Assembly: GCF_003576455.2 (NCBI RefSeq)
Contig: NZ_CP032869.1
Span: forward strand, 5,332,001-5,396,000
Length of the DNA stretch: 64,000 nt
Direction: 5' to 3'
From: Mucilaginibacter celer
GTDB lineage: Bacteria; Bacteroidota; Bacteroidia; Sphingobacteriales; Sphingobacteriaceae
In this document: positions 47,343-56,996 of the stretch, in pieces
Layout: each line of letters starts with the position of its first letter
How positions within the stretch are numbered: the stretch's first letter is position 1
The notes under the pieces: model-generated
The model's database searches: none
Seen by the model: only the letters and a program-made list of their open reading frames with translations
Told to the model about the DNA's origin: nothing
Program-made: the position numbers and the translations under genes

Positions 47343-47990
47343 ATGAAGAGGATTATAATAATTTGCGAAGGACAAACCGAGCAGGAATTTTGTAGACAGG
47401 TATTGCAGCCACATTTCAATGCAATTCACATAGATTATCCAACAATAAAAAAATCAGGAGGCGGAATTGTATCGTGGTCTGCTCTGAAAAAACAAATAGA
47501 GAATCATTTAATAGAGGAAAAGTCGGTCATCGTTACGACTTTTATTGATTACTACGGAATTCAAGACAGGTTTGCTTTTCCGGAATGGGCTGCTTCAAAA
47601 AAAGAAATGGATAAGGGCAAAAGAATGAATTTGCTCGAAACTGCCATGCACTTAGCTATCGCCCCATCCTTAAACCACAGATTCATTCCTTATATTCAAC
47701 TACATGAATTCGAGGCATTGTTATTTAACGATATTAAAATATTTGAAGACAACCTTAGAGAAGACGATTTTAAGAAAACGGAACTCGAACAAATCATTCA
47801 ACAGTATCCTAATCCTGAATTGATTAATGACACTCCTGAAAACACACCATCTCGGAGGTTAATTAGGCTAATTGATGGATACGATAAAATTATTTACGGG
47901 GCGGGCTTAGCCGAAAGCATCGGCTTAGAAAAAATAAGAGCCAAAAGCCCCCGCTTCAACAACTGGATCACTACACTCGAAAACCTGTAA
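47343..47990 (+). CDS. DUF4276 family protein, putative TOPRIM-like partner
   Basis: 215 aa. The start MKRIIIICEGQTEQEFCRQV is the typical DUF4276 opening, where the Glu in CEGQTE sits where TOPRIM nucleases have theirs. TTFIDYYGI follows at about 60 with an acidic residue (place of the DxD), and LHEFEALLF at about 120 adds a conserved Glu. Encoded 6 bp after an AAA ATPase; such two-gene units occur in defence islands. As a predicted effector it may cut nucleic acid when triggered by the ATPase. The family's activity is not proven to my knowledge. Confidence 0.8.
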   Translation: MKRIIIICEGQTEQEFCRQVLQPHFNAIHIDYPTIKKSGGGIVSWSALKKQIENHLIEEKSVIVTTFIDYYGIQDRFAFPEWAASKKEMDKGKRMNLLETAMHLAIAPSLNHRFIPYIQLHEFEALLFNDIKIFEDNLREDDFKKTELEQIIQQYPNPELINDTPENTPSRRLIRLIDGYDKIIYGAGLAESIGLEKIRAKSPRFNNWITTLENL

Positions 47991-47997
47991 CATCACC

Positions 47998-49302
47998 ATG
48001 CCCCTACAAAACAAATTAGGCCTCTGGACCAGCACCTCGCTGGTAATTGGCAACATGATAGGTGCCGGTATTTTCCTGATGCCTGCCGCTATGGCCAATT
48101 TTGGGAGCATTGGTTTGCTGGGCTGGGTATTTTCGGCAATTGGTTCGTTTTTCCTGGCTAAGGTTTTCAGTAACCTGAGTAAGCTGCTGCCTCATGCTAC
48201 CGGCGGCCCTTACGCCTATACCCGCCACGGCCTTGGCGATTTTATTGGTTTTTTGGTGGCCTGGGGGTATTATCTTGCCGTGGCCTGTGCCAACGCGGCC
48301 ATTACCATATCGTTTGTGAGTGCGCTGAGCACATTTTTTCCAATATTGGCAAGCAGCAGCGTCATTGCCGTTGGTACGGGATTGTGTTCCATATGGCTGT
48401 TAGCCTATATCAATATGCAGGGCGTTGTTACAGGCGGAAAACTGCAACTGATTACCACTATTTTAAAGGTATTACCGCTGTTACTGGTTGCTGTGGGCGG
48501 TCTGTTTTTTATCAAAGCTGCAAATTTTACACCTTTTAACAGCAGCGGCGGCAGTGTCATCAGCGCACTACAGGCTACCGCCACCATGACCATGTTTGCT
48601 TTTATCGGCATTGAAAGCGCAACAGTACCATCGGGCAGCGTAGCCAACCCCGAAAAAACGGTGGCGAGGGCCACTATGCTTGGTTTATTGATTACCACCT
48701 TTATTTATGTATTGGGAAGTGTAAGCGTTATCGGCATTATCCCGGCAGCGCAATTGCAAAAATCAGTTACCCCTTATGCCGATGCGGCCGTTGCTATTTA
48801 TGGCAACAGTGCCCGTTACTGGGTTAGCGCGGGTATCGCGATAGCCGCTTTTGGCTCGTTAAACGGCTGGACGCTGCTGCAGGGACAAGTACCTTATGCC
48901 ATTTCAAAAGACAAGCTTTTCCCGCCAATTTTTAGCCGCACCAATAAAAAGGGCGTGCCTTACATGGGTATCATCATCAGCAGTGTTATGGTATCGCTGT
49001 TCATGACCATGAACTACACCAAAGGCCTGGTAGCGCAATTTAAATTTCTGCTGTTGCTTTCCTTACTGAGCGTACTCATCCCCTACCTGCTTTCGGCGGC
49101 GGCATACCTTGTTATCAGGGTGCGTAATAATCCTAACGCGGGCGGCTGGGCCGGTGCCGTTGCACTGGCTATATTTGCCTTTGGCTATGCCCTTTGGGCT
49201 ATTGCCGGCGCAGGGCAGGAAGCCGTTTATTACGGCTTTTTATTGCTGATGGCCGGCATTCCGTTTTATGTTTGGGCGGCGTTAAGGAAGAATGCGGAAT
49301 AA
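47998..49302 (+). CDS. APC-family amino acid permease (AdiC-like)
   Basis: 434 aa with about 12 membrane helices. The first helix carries the substrate-carboxylate motif SLVIGNMIGAGIFLMP (about residues 13-28) of APC transporters; helix 6 has MFAFIGIESATVPSGSVANPEKTVARA. Best match in plan is the arginine/agmatine or broad amino acid antiporter group. It begins only 7 bp after the DUF4276 stop, but its base composition returns to the chromosomal norm, so it may be the older resident gene next to which the pair was inserted. Confidence 0.88.
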   Translation: MPLQNKLGLWTSTSLVIGNMIGAGIFLMPAAMANFGSIGLLGWVFSAIGSFFLAKVFSNLSKLLPHATGGPYAYTRHGLGDFIGFLVAWGYYLAVACANAAITISFVSALSTFFPILASSSVIAVGTGLCSIWLLAYINMQGVVTGGKLQLITTILKVLPLLLVAVGGLFFIKAANFTPFNSSGGSVISALQATATMTMFAFIGIESATVPSGSVANPEKTVARATMLGLLITTFIYVLGSVSVIGIIPAAQLQKSVTPYADAAVAIYGNSARYWVSAGIAIAAFGSLNGWTLLQGQVPYAISKDKLFPPIFSRTNKKGVPYMGIIISSVMVSLFMTMNYTKGLVAQFKFLLLLSLLSVLIPYLLSAAAYLVIRVRNNPNAGGWAGAVALAIFAFGYALWAIAGAGQEAVYYGFLLLMAGIPFYVWAALRKNAE

Positions 49303-49337
49303 TTTGAAATAACGGAGTAAACCTTCTACAAAAGGCA

Positions 49338-49402
49338 AAACGCATCACGAGTGCCTCCCGCCGTACTTGATTTGCATGGCGGGAGACGCATGTGATGCGT
49401 TT
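49338..49402. terminator. Nested inverted repeat between convergent genes
   Basis: Outer arms AAACGCATCAC (49338..49348) and GTGATGCGTTT (49392..49402), inner arms CTCCCGCC/GGCGGGAG around 49355..49384. Placed between the permease (+) and GH92 (-) ends, it can stop both transcripts, but its nested plan also resembles the dispersed repeats elsewhere in the window. Confidence 0.65.
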
Positions 49403-49439
49403 ACAAAAGGCCCTCCTCTTCAGTGCGGGTTAGATTGGC

Positions 49440-51716
49440 TTACTTCTCGTTACTCATTGAATAAGGCACATCAGCATCTTTAGTGCCGCGATCTTTATTA
49501 GGCGTAGCCTGCATATCAAAATCAAGCACGGCTCCATTTAATAAACCTTTGTGGCTTAACCAGTTGTTGGTGTATGGTTTGCCATCAACGGTTAGTGTAT
49601 TTACATAACGGTTTTCATAGCTGTTTTTAGGGGCGTTGATGGTGATGATTTTACCATTCTCGAGATTAACAGTTACTTTTTTGAATAAGGGTGCACCTAA
49701 CACATACTGATCACTGGCCGGGGTAACCGGGTAAAAGCCCAATGATGAGAAGATATACCAGGCCGAAGTTTGGCCGTTGTCTTCATCACCGCAATAACCA
49801 TCAGGCGTGGCCCTGTACAAACGGTTCATCGCTTCACGCACCCAATATTGGGTTTTCCATGGCTGCCCGGCGTGATTGTATAAATAAATCATGTGCTGAA
49901 TAGGCTGGTTACCATGCGCGTATTGGCCCATACCTGCAATCTGCATTTCGCGGATTTCGTGGATCACACCGCCGTAATAGCTATCATCAAATACCGGTGG
50001 CATTTCAAATACCGAATCCAATTTGGTTACAAACTGCTGCTTGCCGCCCATCAGGTTAATCAAACCTTGGATATCATGGAAAACACTCCAGCTATAGTGC
50101 CAGCTATTGCCCTCGGTAAAGGCATCACCCCATTTAAATGGATTGAATGGTGTTTCAAACTTACCATCCTTGTTTTTACCCCGCATCAGTTTGGTTTGCG
50201 GATCGAACAGGTTGCGGTAGTTCTGGCTGCGTTTTTTATAAACCTCTATCTCTTTTTTAGGTTTACCCAATGCCTTACCTAACTGGTAAATGGCATAATC
50301 GTCATAAGCATACTCAAGGGTACGGGCGGCATTTTCGTTAATCTTTACATCATAAGGCACATAACCCAATGTATTGTAATACTGCACACCGCGGCGGCCG
50401 GTAGCATTAGGCCCCTCATTATTAGCACCATGTTTAAGGGCTTCGTACAGGCTTTCGATATCATACCCACGCAAACCTTTCAAATAGGCTTCGGATACTA
50501 TAGATGCCGAGTTATTACCTATCATACAATCAGCATAACCAGGGCTCGACCACTCCGGTAACCAACCGCCTTCTTTGTAATCATTCACCAAACCTTCCTG
50601 CATTTCTTTAGCTATTGATGGGTAAACCAGATTCAGGAAAGGGTATAGCGCGCGGAAAGTATCCCAGAAACCGGTACCGGCAAACAGGTAACCCGGCGCA
50701 ACTTTGCCATTGAATGGGCTATAGTGCACATTTTGCCCGCTGGCATCAACCTCATACATTTTATTGGGGAAGAAAAGCATGCGGTAAAGGCTGCTATAAA
50801 AAGTGCGGGTTTGATCGAGCGTGCCACCTTCAATATTGAGGTGGTTAAGGGTTTTGTTCCAGGTATCTTTTGCTTTTTGGCAGGTTGTTGCAAAATCATC
50901 GTTAGCCAATTCGCGTTTCAGGTTAAGCTCGGCCTGTTCAATGCTGATAAATGATGAAGCTACTTTAACGTGCACTTTTTCACCTTTGGCGGTTTTTAAA
51001 GTGATAACCGCGCCTGCATGATCACCGGTATACTCCAGCGCGCCGGCATCTTTTTTCCAATCGTGCCATGCCGAGGCCAGCGCGAATGGTTTATCTACAT
51101 AAATAACAAAGTAGTTTTTAAAATTGGCCGGTACAGCGCCGCTGTTTTTAGTGCTGTAGCCAACAATTTTTTGCTCGCCCGGAATAATTTTCACGTACGA
51201 TCCTTTATCAAAAGCATCGATTACCAGGTGCGAACTATCGCTTTTAGGGAAAGTGAACTGGAAACTTGCCGCGCGTTCGGTTGGCGTAATTTCGGTAGTT
51301 ACATCATAATCGGCCAGGTACACGCTGTAGTAGTATGGTTTAGATACTTCGGCTTTGTGCGAGAACCAGCTGGCACGATCTTTCTCGTTCAGCTTTAAGG
51401 TTCCGGTTTCGGGGAAGATAGAGAACATGCCGTAATCATTCATCCAAGGCGATGGCTGGTGGGTTTGTTTGAAGCCTAAGATTTTATCGGCATCGTAAGT
51501 GTACTGCCAGCCGTCGCCCATTTTACCGGTTTGTGCAGTCCAGAAGTTCATGCCCCATGGCAAGGCCACCGCGGGATAGGTATTACCGTTTGATAAGGAC
51601 GGTTTAGATTGTGTACCCATCAGCGGGTTAATGTAATCAACAAGCGTAGCCGGCTTTTCCTGTGCCGATAGCGCTGCCGGTAAAAAGGCAAATGCCAGGA
51701 GGAGTAACTTTTTCAT
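49440..51716 (-). CDS. GH92 family glycoside hydrolase (alpha-mannosidase-like) with Gln at the acid position
   Basis: 758 aa with signal peptide (MKKLLLLAFAFLPAALSAQ). Full two-domain GH92: N-terminal beta-sandwich, then (alpha/alpha)6 barrel with GTGFWDTFRALYPF (about 347-360), GGWLPEWSSPGYADCMIGNNS (about 383-403) and GDEDNGQTSAWY (about 643-654), which contains the two Asp expected as catalytic base. GH92 enzymes are Ca2+-dependent exo-alpha-mannosidases acting on N-glycans and mannans. In this protein the usual acid motif HGNEP reads HGNQP (Gln604), replacing the general acid. A GH92 enzyme with this change has been reported to release mannose from a phosphodiester. It is the last gene of the PUL. 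Confidence 0.93.
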   Translation of the reverse strand: MKKLLLLAFAFLPAALSAQEKPATLVDYINPLMGTQSKPSLSNGNTYPAVALPWGMNFWTAQTGKMGDGWQYTYDADKILGFKQTHQPSPWMNDYGMFSIFPETGTLKLNEKDRASWFSHKAEVSKPYYYSVYLADYDVTTEITPTERAASFQFTFPKSDSSHLVIDAFDKGSYVKIIPGEQKIVGYSTKNSGAVPANFKNYFVIYVDKPFALASAWHDWKKDAGALEYTGDHAGAVITLKTAKGEKVHVKVASSFISIEQAELNLKRELANDDFATTCQKAKDTWNKTLNHLNIEGGTLDQTRTFYSSLYRMLFFPNKMYEVDASGQNVHYSPFNGKVAPGYLFAGTGFWDTFRALYPFLNLVYPSIAKEMQEGLVNDYKEGGWLPEWSSPGYADCMIGNNSASIVSEAYLKGLRGYDIESLYEALKHGANNEGPNATGRRGVQYYNTLGYVPYDVKINENAARTLEYAYDDYAIYQLGKALGKPKKEIEVYKKRSQNYRNLFDPQTKLMRGKNKDGKFETPFNPFKWGDAFTEGNSWHYSWSVFHDIQGLINLMGGKQQFVTKLDSVFEMPPVFDDSYYGGVIHEIREMQIAGMGQYAHGNQPIQHMIYLYNHAGQPWKTQYWVREAMNRLYRATPDGYCGDEDNGQTSAWYIFSSLGFYPVTPASDQYVLGAPLFKKVTVNLENGKIITINAPKNSYENRYVNTLTVDGKPYTNNWLSHKGLLNGAVLDFDMQATPNKDRGTKDADVPYSMSNEK

Positions 51717-51792
51717 TTATTATTTGGAGTGTTATTTTGCATAATCAATTAAATATGGTTCTAAAAGAAATCAAAAAGCAGTGGCCTCGTGC

Positions 51793-51920
51793 GATTCCTT
51801 CCCTTGGGAGGGTGTAGGGAGGGGTTTGTACGCCAAGCCAATTATATCCGCCCGGCTTGGCGTACAAACCCCTCCCTGCCATTTCACATGCCCACCACAC
51901 CCCTCCCGAGGGAGGGAATC
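51793..51920. repeat. Nested palindromic element, copy 2
   Basis: Outer arms 51793..51812 and 51901..51920 (20 bp, two mismatches) enclose a perfect 24-bp pair 51816..51839 / 51854..51877 (core AGGGAGGGGTTTGTACGCC). The remaining parts of the 339-bp gap 51717..52055 are A/T-rich and hold no gene that I can see. Copy 3 at 61876..61995 shares the inner core. Confidence 0.85.
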
Positions 51921-52055
51921 TTTATTCGTTTTTTACCATATTCAACACAAGGACAATTTTTTTGAGGTCATATACATCCTGTTAATCAAAAAAACTTCCG
52001 CACACGAAATTTCGCGTACGGAAGCATAAACCAACTTTCTCTCAAAAAAGAATCT

Positions 52056-54236
52056 TTACCATTTTATATTCACCTTAACACCATCGGGACTGTTGGCAAA
52101 ACCGAGGTATAATGTGTGCGATGCTGCATCCCAGCTGCTTTTCACATCGCTTATGGCTTGTCCGTTATTATTGGTAACAACTGTTGCTTTTGGCTTTGCC
52201 GGCAACAGTATCCGGGTACTGTTCAATGTTTTAATCGGGCTTTTGGTTACAAAAGTGTAGCTGGATGCTGTAACCTTTTCATCGTACACCCTTGCCGCGG
52301 TTGCCAACACTTTGGGTTGTTTTTTATTAGCTACACGATTTACCACGTACAATAAAGCCTGCTCGCCGGGATTAATGGTTTTCTCGGCTAATACCGGCAA
52401 TTGCGGATCGAACAGATCGATAACCGGGCCTTTTACGGTGTACGGCTTACTATCGGCATTTTCATCCATCACGGCTACTACATCATAAGGGCCGCGTTCC
52501 AGGTACATGCTGTTTTTAAAGGTTAGTACACCGCCTTTAGCATCTTTTTCGTAAGCCTGTTTTACAGCTTTAATGAAGTTATTATCATTGTTAACCTGCA
52601 TTACATACTCTTTAGGGTTTTGCCTCAACACATATACAGCGCCTTTGCCAACGGTAAAATGCTGGTCGCCGCCGGTTGGATTTACGCCTAACAGTTTAAA
52701 CAGATGCTCGGAAGGGGCTTTAAAGCTGTTGCCTTTGGTATCCCACCACTCCATTACCGATTGGTACGGGTCATCATCGCGGCCTGCGTAAATCAGCACA
52801 CCACCGTTTTTAACCCATTGCGCCAGATGCTCATGAACCTCGGCCGATACCGGTTTCATGTTCGAGTAGCTCATCACCAATACTTTGATATTTTTTAATG
52901 ATGCAGCATAACCCAGGTTTTCCATATGCACCGTTTGTACCGGTACACCGCGTTTTACCAATGGCAGGGTTTGGCCATAAAAATTAGAAAACTGCGGATC
53001 TTCAAAGCCATTATGCGTAGGGAAACGCTGGAACATCAGCGAGTTGCTCATCAACACACCGATGCTGTTTACTCCGGACACCTTATTGGGCGATGCGGGC
53101 ATATCATTCAGCGCGTTTACCATCACCTGCATCTGGGTTGAATAAAACTGCGGGATCAGCGTTTTTTCGTTAGTGCCCAATACCGGGTACGGGTGGGTGT
53201 AAATACGCTCTGGCCATGGCATTACCTCGTAATCGGCAACCATGGGGTATAATAATTTGGCGGTGAAGGTGGCCTGGTAGTTGCGTTTGTAATCACTCCA
53301 GTCGTGCACGCGGTCTTCAATCGGGTCGGTGAGGAAAAATACTTTGCGGCCGGTTGGGGCTGTCATCGATACTACCGAGCCGTATTCAAGGAAAGCGTTT
53401 TCAAATACGCGCTCTTTTCTATCGCCATTAAAATATGTAGGCTCGCGCGAGGTGCCTGTCCATACCTGGGCTATGTAACCATCAATGCCCGGTAACGAAG
53501 CCAAACTTGCCTCCGGACTAACAATTTGCCACGAAGAATAATTTACCAGCGAGTGCGTGGCAATGAAAACCTTAATTTTCATGCCCTTGCTTTTGCCGTA
53601 CTCTTTGGCATAGTTTGATATCTGTTTAATAGTTTCGTAGTACAGGTTGTATTTCAATTTGTTGGATAGATAGGTATTCTCTGCCGAGGCATCCTGCGGT
53701 TTCCATGGGAAGCCGTAATATTTTTGCCATTGATCCTTAAAGCCAGCGCTGTATCCGGCACGAGCCCAAAACTCAGGCTCTTCTAAAAATATGTTGGTGA
53801 TGCCAACGTCGATCACTCTTTTTACCACAGCGGTTTTCATGTACTCGATAAACGAATCATCAGGCACCACATAAGGCATATCCTTGCCGTGAAATATCGT
53901 ATCCCCTTTTTGTGTTACCTGCCCTACACCGAGGTGGTTTTTACCATCCCATTTACCCAGAAAGTAATCCTTGTAATCGCCCCAGGCAATGCCAGTCATG
54001 AAATTTACATCATACCCACGGTCGCGCCAGGTTTTTACGCGCTGCTCAAAGCTCATGCCCGGATGATCATTGGTACCATAAACAATGGCAATGTCTGATC
54101 GTACATCAATCTCGGGCCGCCAGGGGCTGCTGGTTTGGAAAGCGGTTTTTTCTTTAAGCGATCCAGGCTTCTGCTGCGCGTAAACGCCCGATGCCAAAGC
54201 AAGGCTACAACAAAAAAGTAAAGTGTTTTTCATCAT
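52056..54236 (-). CDS. Putative TIM-barrel glycoside hydrolase of the PUL, family unassigned
   Basis: 726 aa from ATG 54236 (or 54233), which opens a signal peptide (MMKNTLLFCCSLALASGVYAQ); the frame is open 23 codons further but those do not look like protein. The N-terminal ~400 residues look like a (beta/alpha)8 barrel with acidic strand ends, e.g. NIFLEEPEFWARAGYSAGF (about 152-170) and VFFLTDPIEDRVHDW. From about 400 to 560 there is a Rossmann-like segment (VNSIGVLMSNSLMFQRF, IKVLVMSYSNM, WVKNGGVLIYAGRDDD) like the trimerisation/GATase-like domain of GH42 beta-galactosidases, then a beta-rich tail. I cannot place it in a CAZy family. Located between DUF3823 and GH92 in the PUL. Confidence 0.65.
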   Translation of the reverse strand: MMKNTLLFCCSLALASGVYAQQKPGSLKEKTAFQTSSPWRPEIDVRSDIAIVYGTNDHPGMSFEQRVKTWRDRGYDVNFMTGIAWGDYKDYFLGKWDGKNHLGVGQVTQKGDTIFHGKDMPYVVPDDSFIEYMKTAVVKRVIDVGITNIFLEEPEFWARAGYSAGFKDQWQKYYGFPWKPQDASAENTYLSNKLKYNLYYETIKQISNYAKEYGKSKGMKIKVFIATHSLVNYSSWQIVSPEASLASLPGIDGYIAQVWTGTSREPTYFNGDRKERVFENAFLEYGSVVSMTAPTGRKVFFLTDPIEDRVHDWSDYKRNYQATFTAKLLYPMVADYEVMPWPERIYTHPYPVLGTNEKTLIPQFYSTQMQVMVNALNDMPASPNKVSGVNSIGVLMSNSLMFQRFPTHNGFEDPQFSNFYGQTLPLVKRGVPVQTVHMENLGYAASLKNIKVLVMSYSNMKPVSAEVHEHLAQWVKNGGVLIYAGRDDDPYQSVMEWWDTKGNSFKAPSEHLFKLLGVNPTGGDQHFTVGKGAVYVLRQNPKEYVMQVNNDNNFIKAVKQAYEKDAKGGVLTFKNSMYLERGPYDVVAVMDENADSKPYTVKGPVIDLFDPQLPVLAEKTINPGEQALLYVVNRVANKKQPKVLATAARVYDEKVTASSYTFVTKSPIKTLNSTRILLPAKPKATVVTNNNGQAISDVKSSWDAASHTLYLGFANSPDGVKVNIKW

Positions 54237-54309
54237 TAATATTTGTATTGATACCGTGCAAGGAGGGGCTGAGCAGGCAACCCGCTCCCACACACAGGTA
54301 TTCATTTGG

Positions 54310-55059
54310 TTATGGTATTTTAACCTCTTTAACGTCGGTATAATTATAATAATTTAAACCGTATTGCATTTTTGCGCCTACGCGAATAAAGTAACTCCTT
54401 TTACCTGGTAATGCACCGCCAAGCGTTGTTAATGTAGTGGTTGCACCTACGGTAGCATTAGCCGCGTCGCCGCTTAATTTAGGTGTGTAGCGGTTATCGT
54501 AGTTATTGTTACCTACATAATTGTTCGAGTTAACAAATACAGCCACATCACTTACGTTTTGCTGAAAATTAGGGTCGGCAGTGCCTCGGGTAACTTTAAA
54601 TTTGGTGATGATGGTACCATCGGCATTTAAAACCGGATCGCCAATCCATTCTATCCTTAAAAATGGCTCAACCGAAAAGTTTACGGTGGTTACATCTTTA
54701 ACATCAACGGTCTGGCTTTTATCAACAATGGTTTTGCCGCTGCCATCAACCTGTACCAATGGTACAAAGGCGCCCTCGGCCGAGATCACATTTTTACCTG
54801 CAAACAGTTTGGTATTTTGATAGGTACCATCCTGGTATGAAGATATGTAAAAAGGCGTTGGATTTGCGCTCCAGCTTATCTCCAACAGCTTGATCCGCGT
54901 GCCCGAGCCTTGTTCGGTTTGCAGGCTTTTACCTGTACCGGCATCAGTTACGGTACCTTTTAAGGTAACATCGGGCGCGGCGTAGTTATCTGTTTTTTTG
55001 CAAGAGCTGCCCGCGGCAACCAATATGCTTAATGCTATGCTATAAAATAGTTTTTTCAT
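54310..55059 (-). CDS. DUF3823 surface lipoprotein
   Basis: 249 aa. Lipobox near residue 20 (AAGSSCKK) marks a lipoprotein. The sequence VTLKGTVTDAGTGKSLQTEQGSGTRIKLLE starts the DUF3823 (PF12866) domain, found almost only beside SusC/SusD pairs; predicted to be a surface glycan-binding protein. It lies 11 bp after susD in the same operon. Confidence 0.87.
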   Translation of the reverse strand: MKKLFYSIALSILVAAGSSCKKTDNYAAPDVTLKGTVTDAGTGKSLQTEQGSGTRIKLLEISWSANPTPFYISSYQDGTYQNTKLFAGKNVISAEGAFVPLVQVDGSGKTIVDKSQTVDVKDVTTVNFSVEPFLRIEWIGDPVLNADGTIITKFKVTRGTADPNFQQNVSDVAVFVNSNNYVGNNNYDNRYTPKLSGDAANATVGATTTLTTLGGALPGKRSYFIRVGAKMQYGLNYYNYTDVKEVKIP

Positions 55060-55070
55060 CTCTCAATAAA

Positions 55071-56981
55071 TTAATAACCCGGATTTTGAACAAGGTTCTG
55101 GCTTTTCTGAATTTCATTTTGCGATATCTGCTCGTAGTACCAGCGTGTATCAAACGTATAGCGGGAGTTACGCTCATCTAAACGGGCATCAAAAAAGTAT
55201 TTGCTGTCGCCCGCCGAATAAAACGGCATCAGCGTACGGTAAACAGTACTGTTTTGCTCTTTATCGGCAACACGCCAGCGGCGCATATCCCAGTATTGTT
55301 TGTTTTCAAAACCAAGCTCTTTTTTACGCTCTTTACGTACCACATCAATTGTTAAACCGGCAATACCGGTTAATAAAGTTGCGCCGGCACGTTCGCGAAT
55401 GGCATTGATTTGGGTAAAGGCATCCTGTAAATAGTTTTTATCGCCCTGGCCAAGTGCATTCAGCTCGGCTGCCGCTTCTGCACGGTTAAGCAGTACCTCG
55501 GCATAGCGTAGTTCGATCCAGGTTTGATCTGAGCGGTTTTCCAACACCAACGAGGTTGGTTTATCGGGCACAATGTATTTACGGATAGAGAAACCCGAAA
55601 CCGAGCAGGTACCATCACCGGTAAAATAACCGCTTAATCCTGCAGGATTCATGGTTGTACCATTTGGCAGTGTATAAGGTGTTTGCGACGCGTTGGCCGA
55701 CTCGACCATATTGGTTGTTGGGTAATGCGCTGTTGAACCGGCAGGTAATAACGGACTGATCCCTCCCGCTGTCGGGCCGGTATAAATGCCCCTCCTTATT
55801 TCAATGCTTACGCCTTTCAGTAAATCGCCGGGTAAAACCACGGTGGCCCTTAGCCTTGGCTCGGCATTGGCAAACAGGTCCATCGTGTTGGTATACAGAT
55901 CATATTTGCCGCCTGTTGTGGTTTTGATGGTGCCATCGGCATTTTTAGGGATCCCATCAAATAGCTCCACATAGTTTAAAGTAGGGTTAACTTCTGATGA
56001 GTAACCATTGGCGCCCATTAACTGGCGCGGCACGTTGTAGGCATCATAACCATGTACCGATTCGGGGTAATGGTATTGACGTACAAATATGTTTTCGCCG
56101 CTGGTGGCATCAAAAAACAGGTTAACATAGTTTTGATACTGGGCTTCCTTATCTGTTGCCGACCACGCTTTTTTATACAGATCATACTTGCCTTCAAGCA
56201 GCACCGCGGCATCATAAGCCGCTTTAAAATAGCTAACCGCTTTTGTTGCCGGGATGCCGCAAAGCCTGTTGCCACCACCATCAACCAACGAAATCTGGTT
56301 ATATTTGGCCACCGAACCTGCAAACAACATTGCCCTCGATTTAAAACCTGCCGCTACATATTTGTTAGCGCGACCAGCCTGGCTTTTTTCGGGCAGATTG
56401 GCATAAGCATAATCCAGGTCGGTACCGATAAAATCATAGATCTTTTCTTCAGACGAACGTGGAATTTTCAACTCCTCAACGCTTTGTGCAGGATAATTGA
56501 GCACTTTATCAACCAATGGCACACCGCCATAGCGTTTAACCAACGCAAAATAAGTTGCCGCACGGATAAAGCGGGCTTCGCCCAACCATTGGTTAACCTG
56601 CTCGGTGGTAAAGTTGCCGGTGTATTTGGCTATGTTTTCTGAAAAGTAATTGGCATCGCGAATAGTGCGGTAGCAATCGCTCCAGGTTGATAAGCCGGTG
56701 TTTTCCTGCATCGAGCCATTTTGGTCGCGGCTTAAAGCCTCGCCTGTGGTAGCACTTGTTGGGCTGATGATCCAGAACATATTTAAGCCGCGCTCGGGCG
56801 AGTACCTGAAATCTTCTATCGGCAGTTCGGCGTACATGCGGGCCATATAAGCTGTTACACCGGCCGAACTTGAAAACACGTCCTGATCGCTGATGATACT
56901 TGGCGGCAGGGTGTCGAGCTTTTTACATGCTGTAGTCCAGCAAATTAAAAAGGCAAATATTATATATGCGTATTTTTTCAT
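55071..56981 (-). CDS. RagB/SusD family nutrient uptake lipoprotein
   Basis: 636 aa, a long member. Lipobox WTTACKK near residue 20. SusD fold: TPR-rich N-terminal half (EARFIRAATYFALVKRYGGVPLVDKVLNYP, about 125-155) and C-terminal half ending with ELRYAEVLLNRAEAAAELN and GFENKQYWDMRRWRVADKEQN, both conserved. It forms the lid of the SusC transporter on the cell surface and binds the glycan. It begins 15 bp after susC. Confidence 0.95.
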   Translation of the reverse strand: MKKYAYIIFAFLICWTTACKKLDTLPPSIISDQDVFSSSAGVTAYMARMYAELPIEDFRYSPERGLNMFWIISPTSATTGEALSRDQNGSMQENTGLSTWSDCYRTIRDANYFSENIAKYTGNFTTEQVNQWLGEARFIRAATYFALVKRYGGVPLVDKVLNYPAQSVEELKIPRSSEEKIYDFIGTDLDYAYANLPEKSQAGRANKYVAAGFKSRAMLFAGSVAKYNQISLVDGGGNRLCGIPATKAVSYFKAAYDAAVLLEGKYDLYKKAWSATDKEAQYQNYVNLFFDATSGENIFVRQYHYPESVHGYDAYNVPRQLMGANGYSSEVNPTLNYVELFDGIPKNADGTIKTTTGGKYDLYTNTMDLFANAEPRLRATVVLPGDLLKGVSIEIRRGIYTGPTAGGISPLLPAGSTAHYPTTNMVESANASQTPYTLPNGTTMNPAGLSGYFTGDGTCSVSGFSIRKYIVPDKPTSLVLENRSDQTWIELRYAEVLLNRAEAAAELNALGQGDKNYLQDAFTQINAIRERAGATLLTGIAGLTIDVVRKERKKELGFENKQYWDMRRWRVADKEQNSTVYRTLMPFYSAGDSKYFFDARLDERNSRYTFDTRWYYEQISQNEIQKSQNLVQNPGY

Positions 56982-56996
56982 GATTTGATATCCTTA

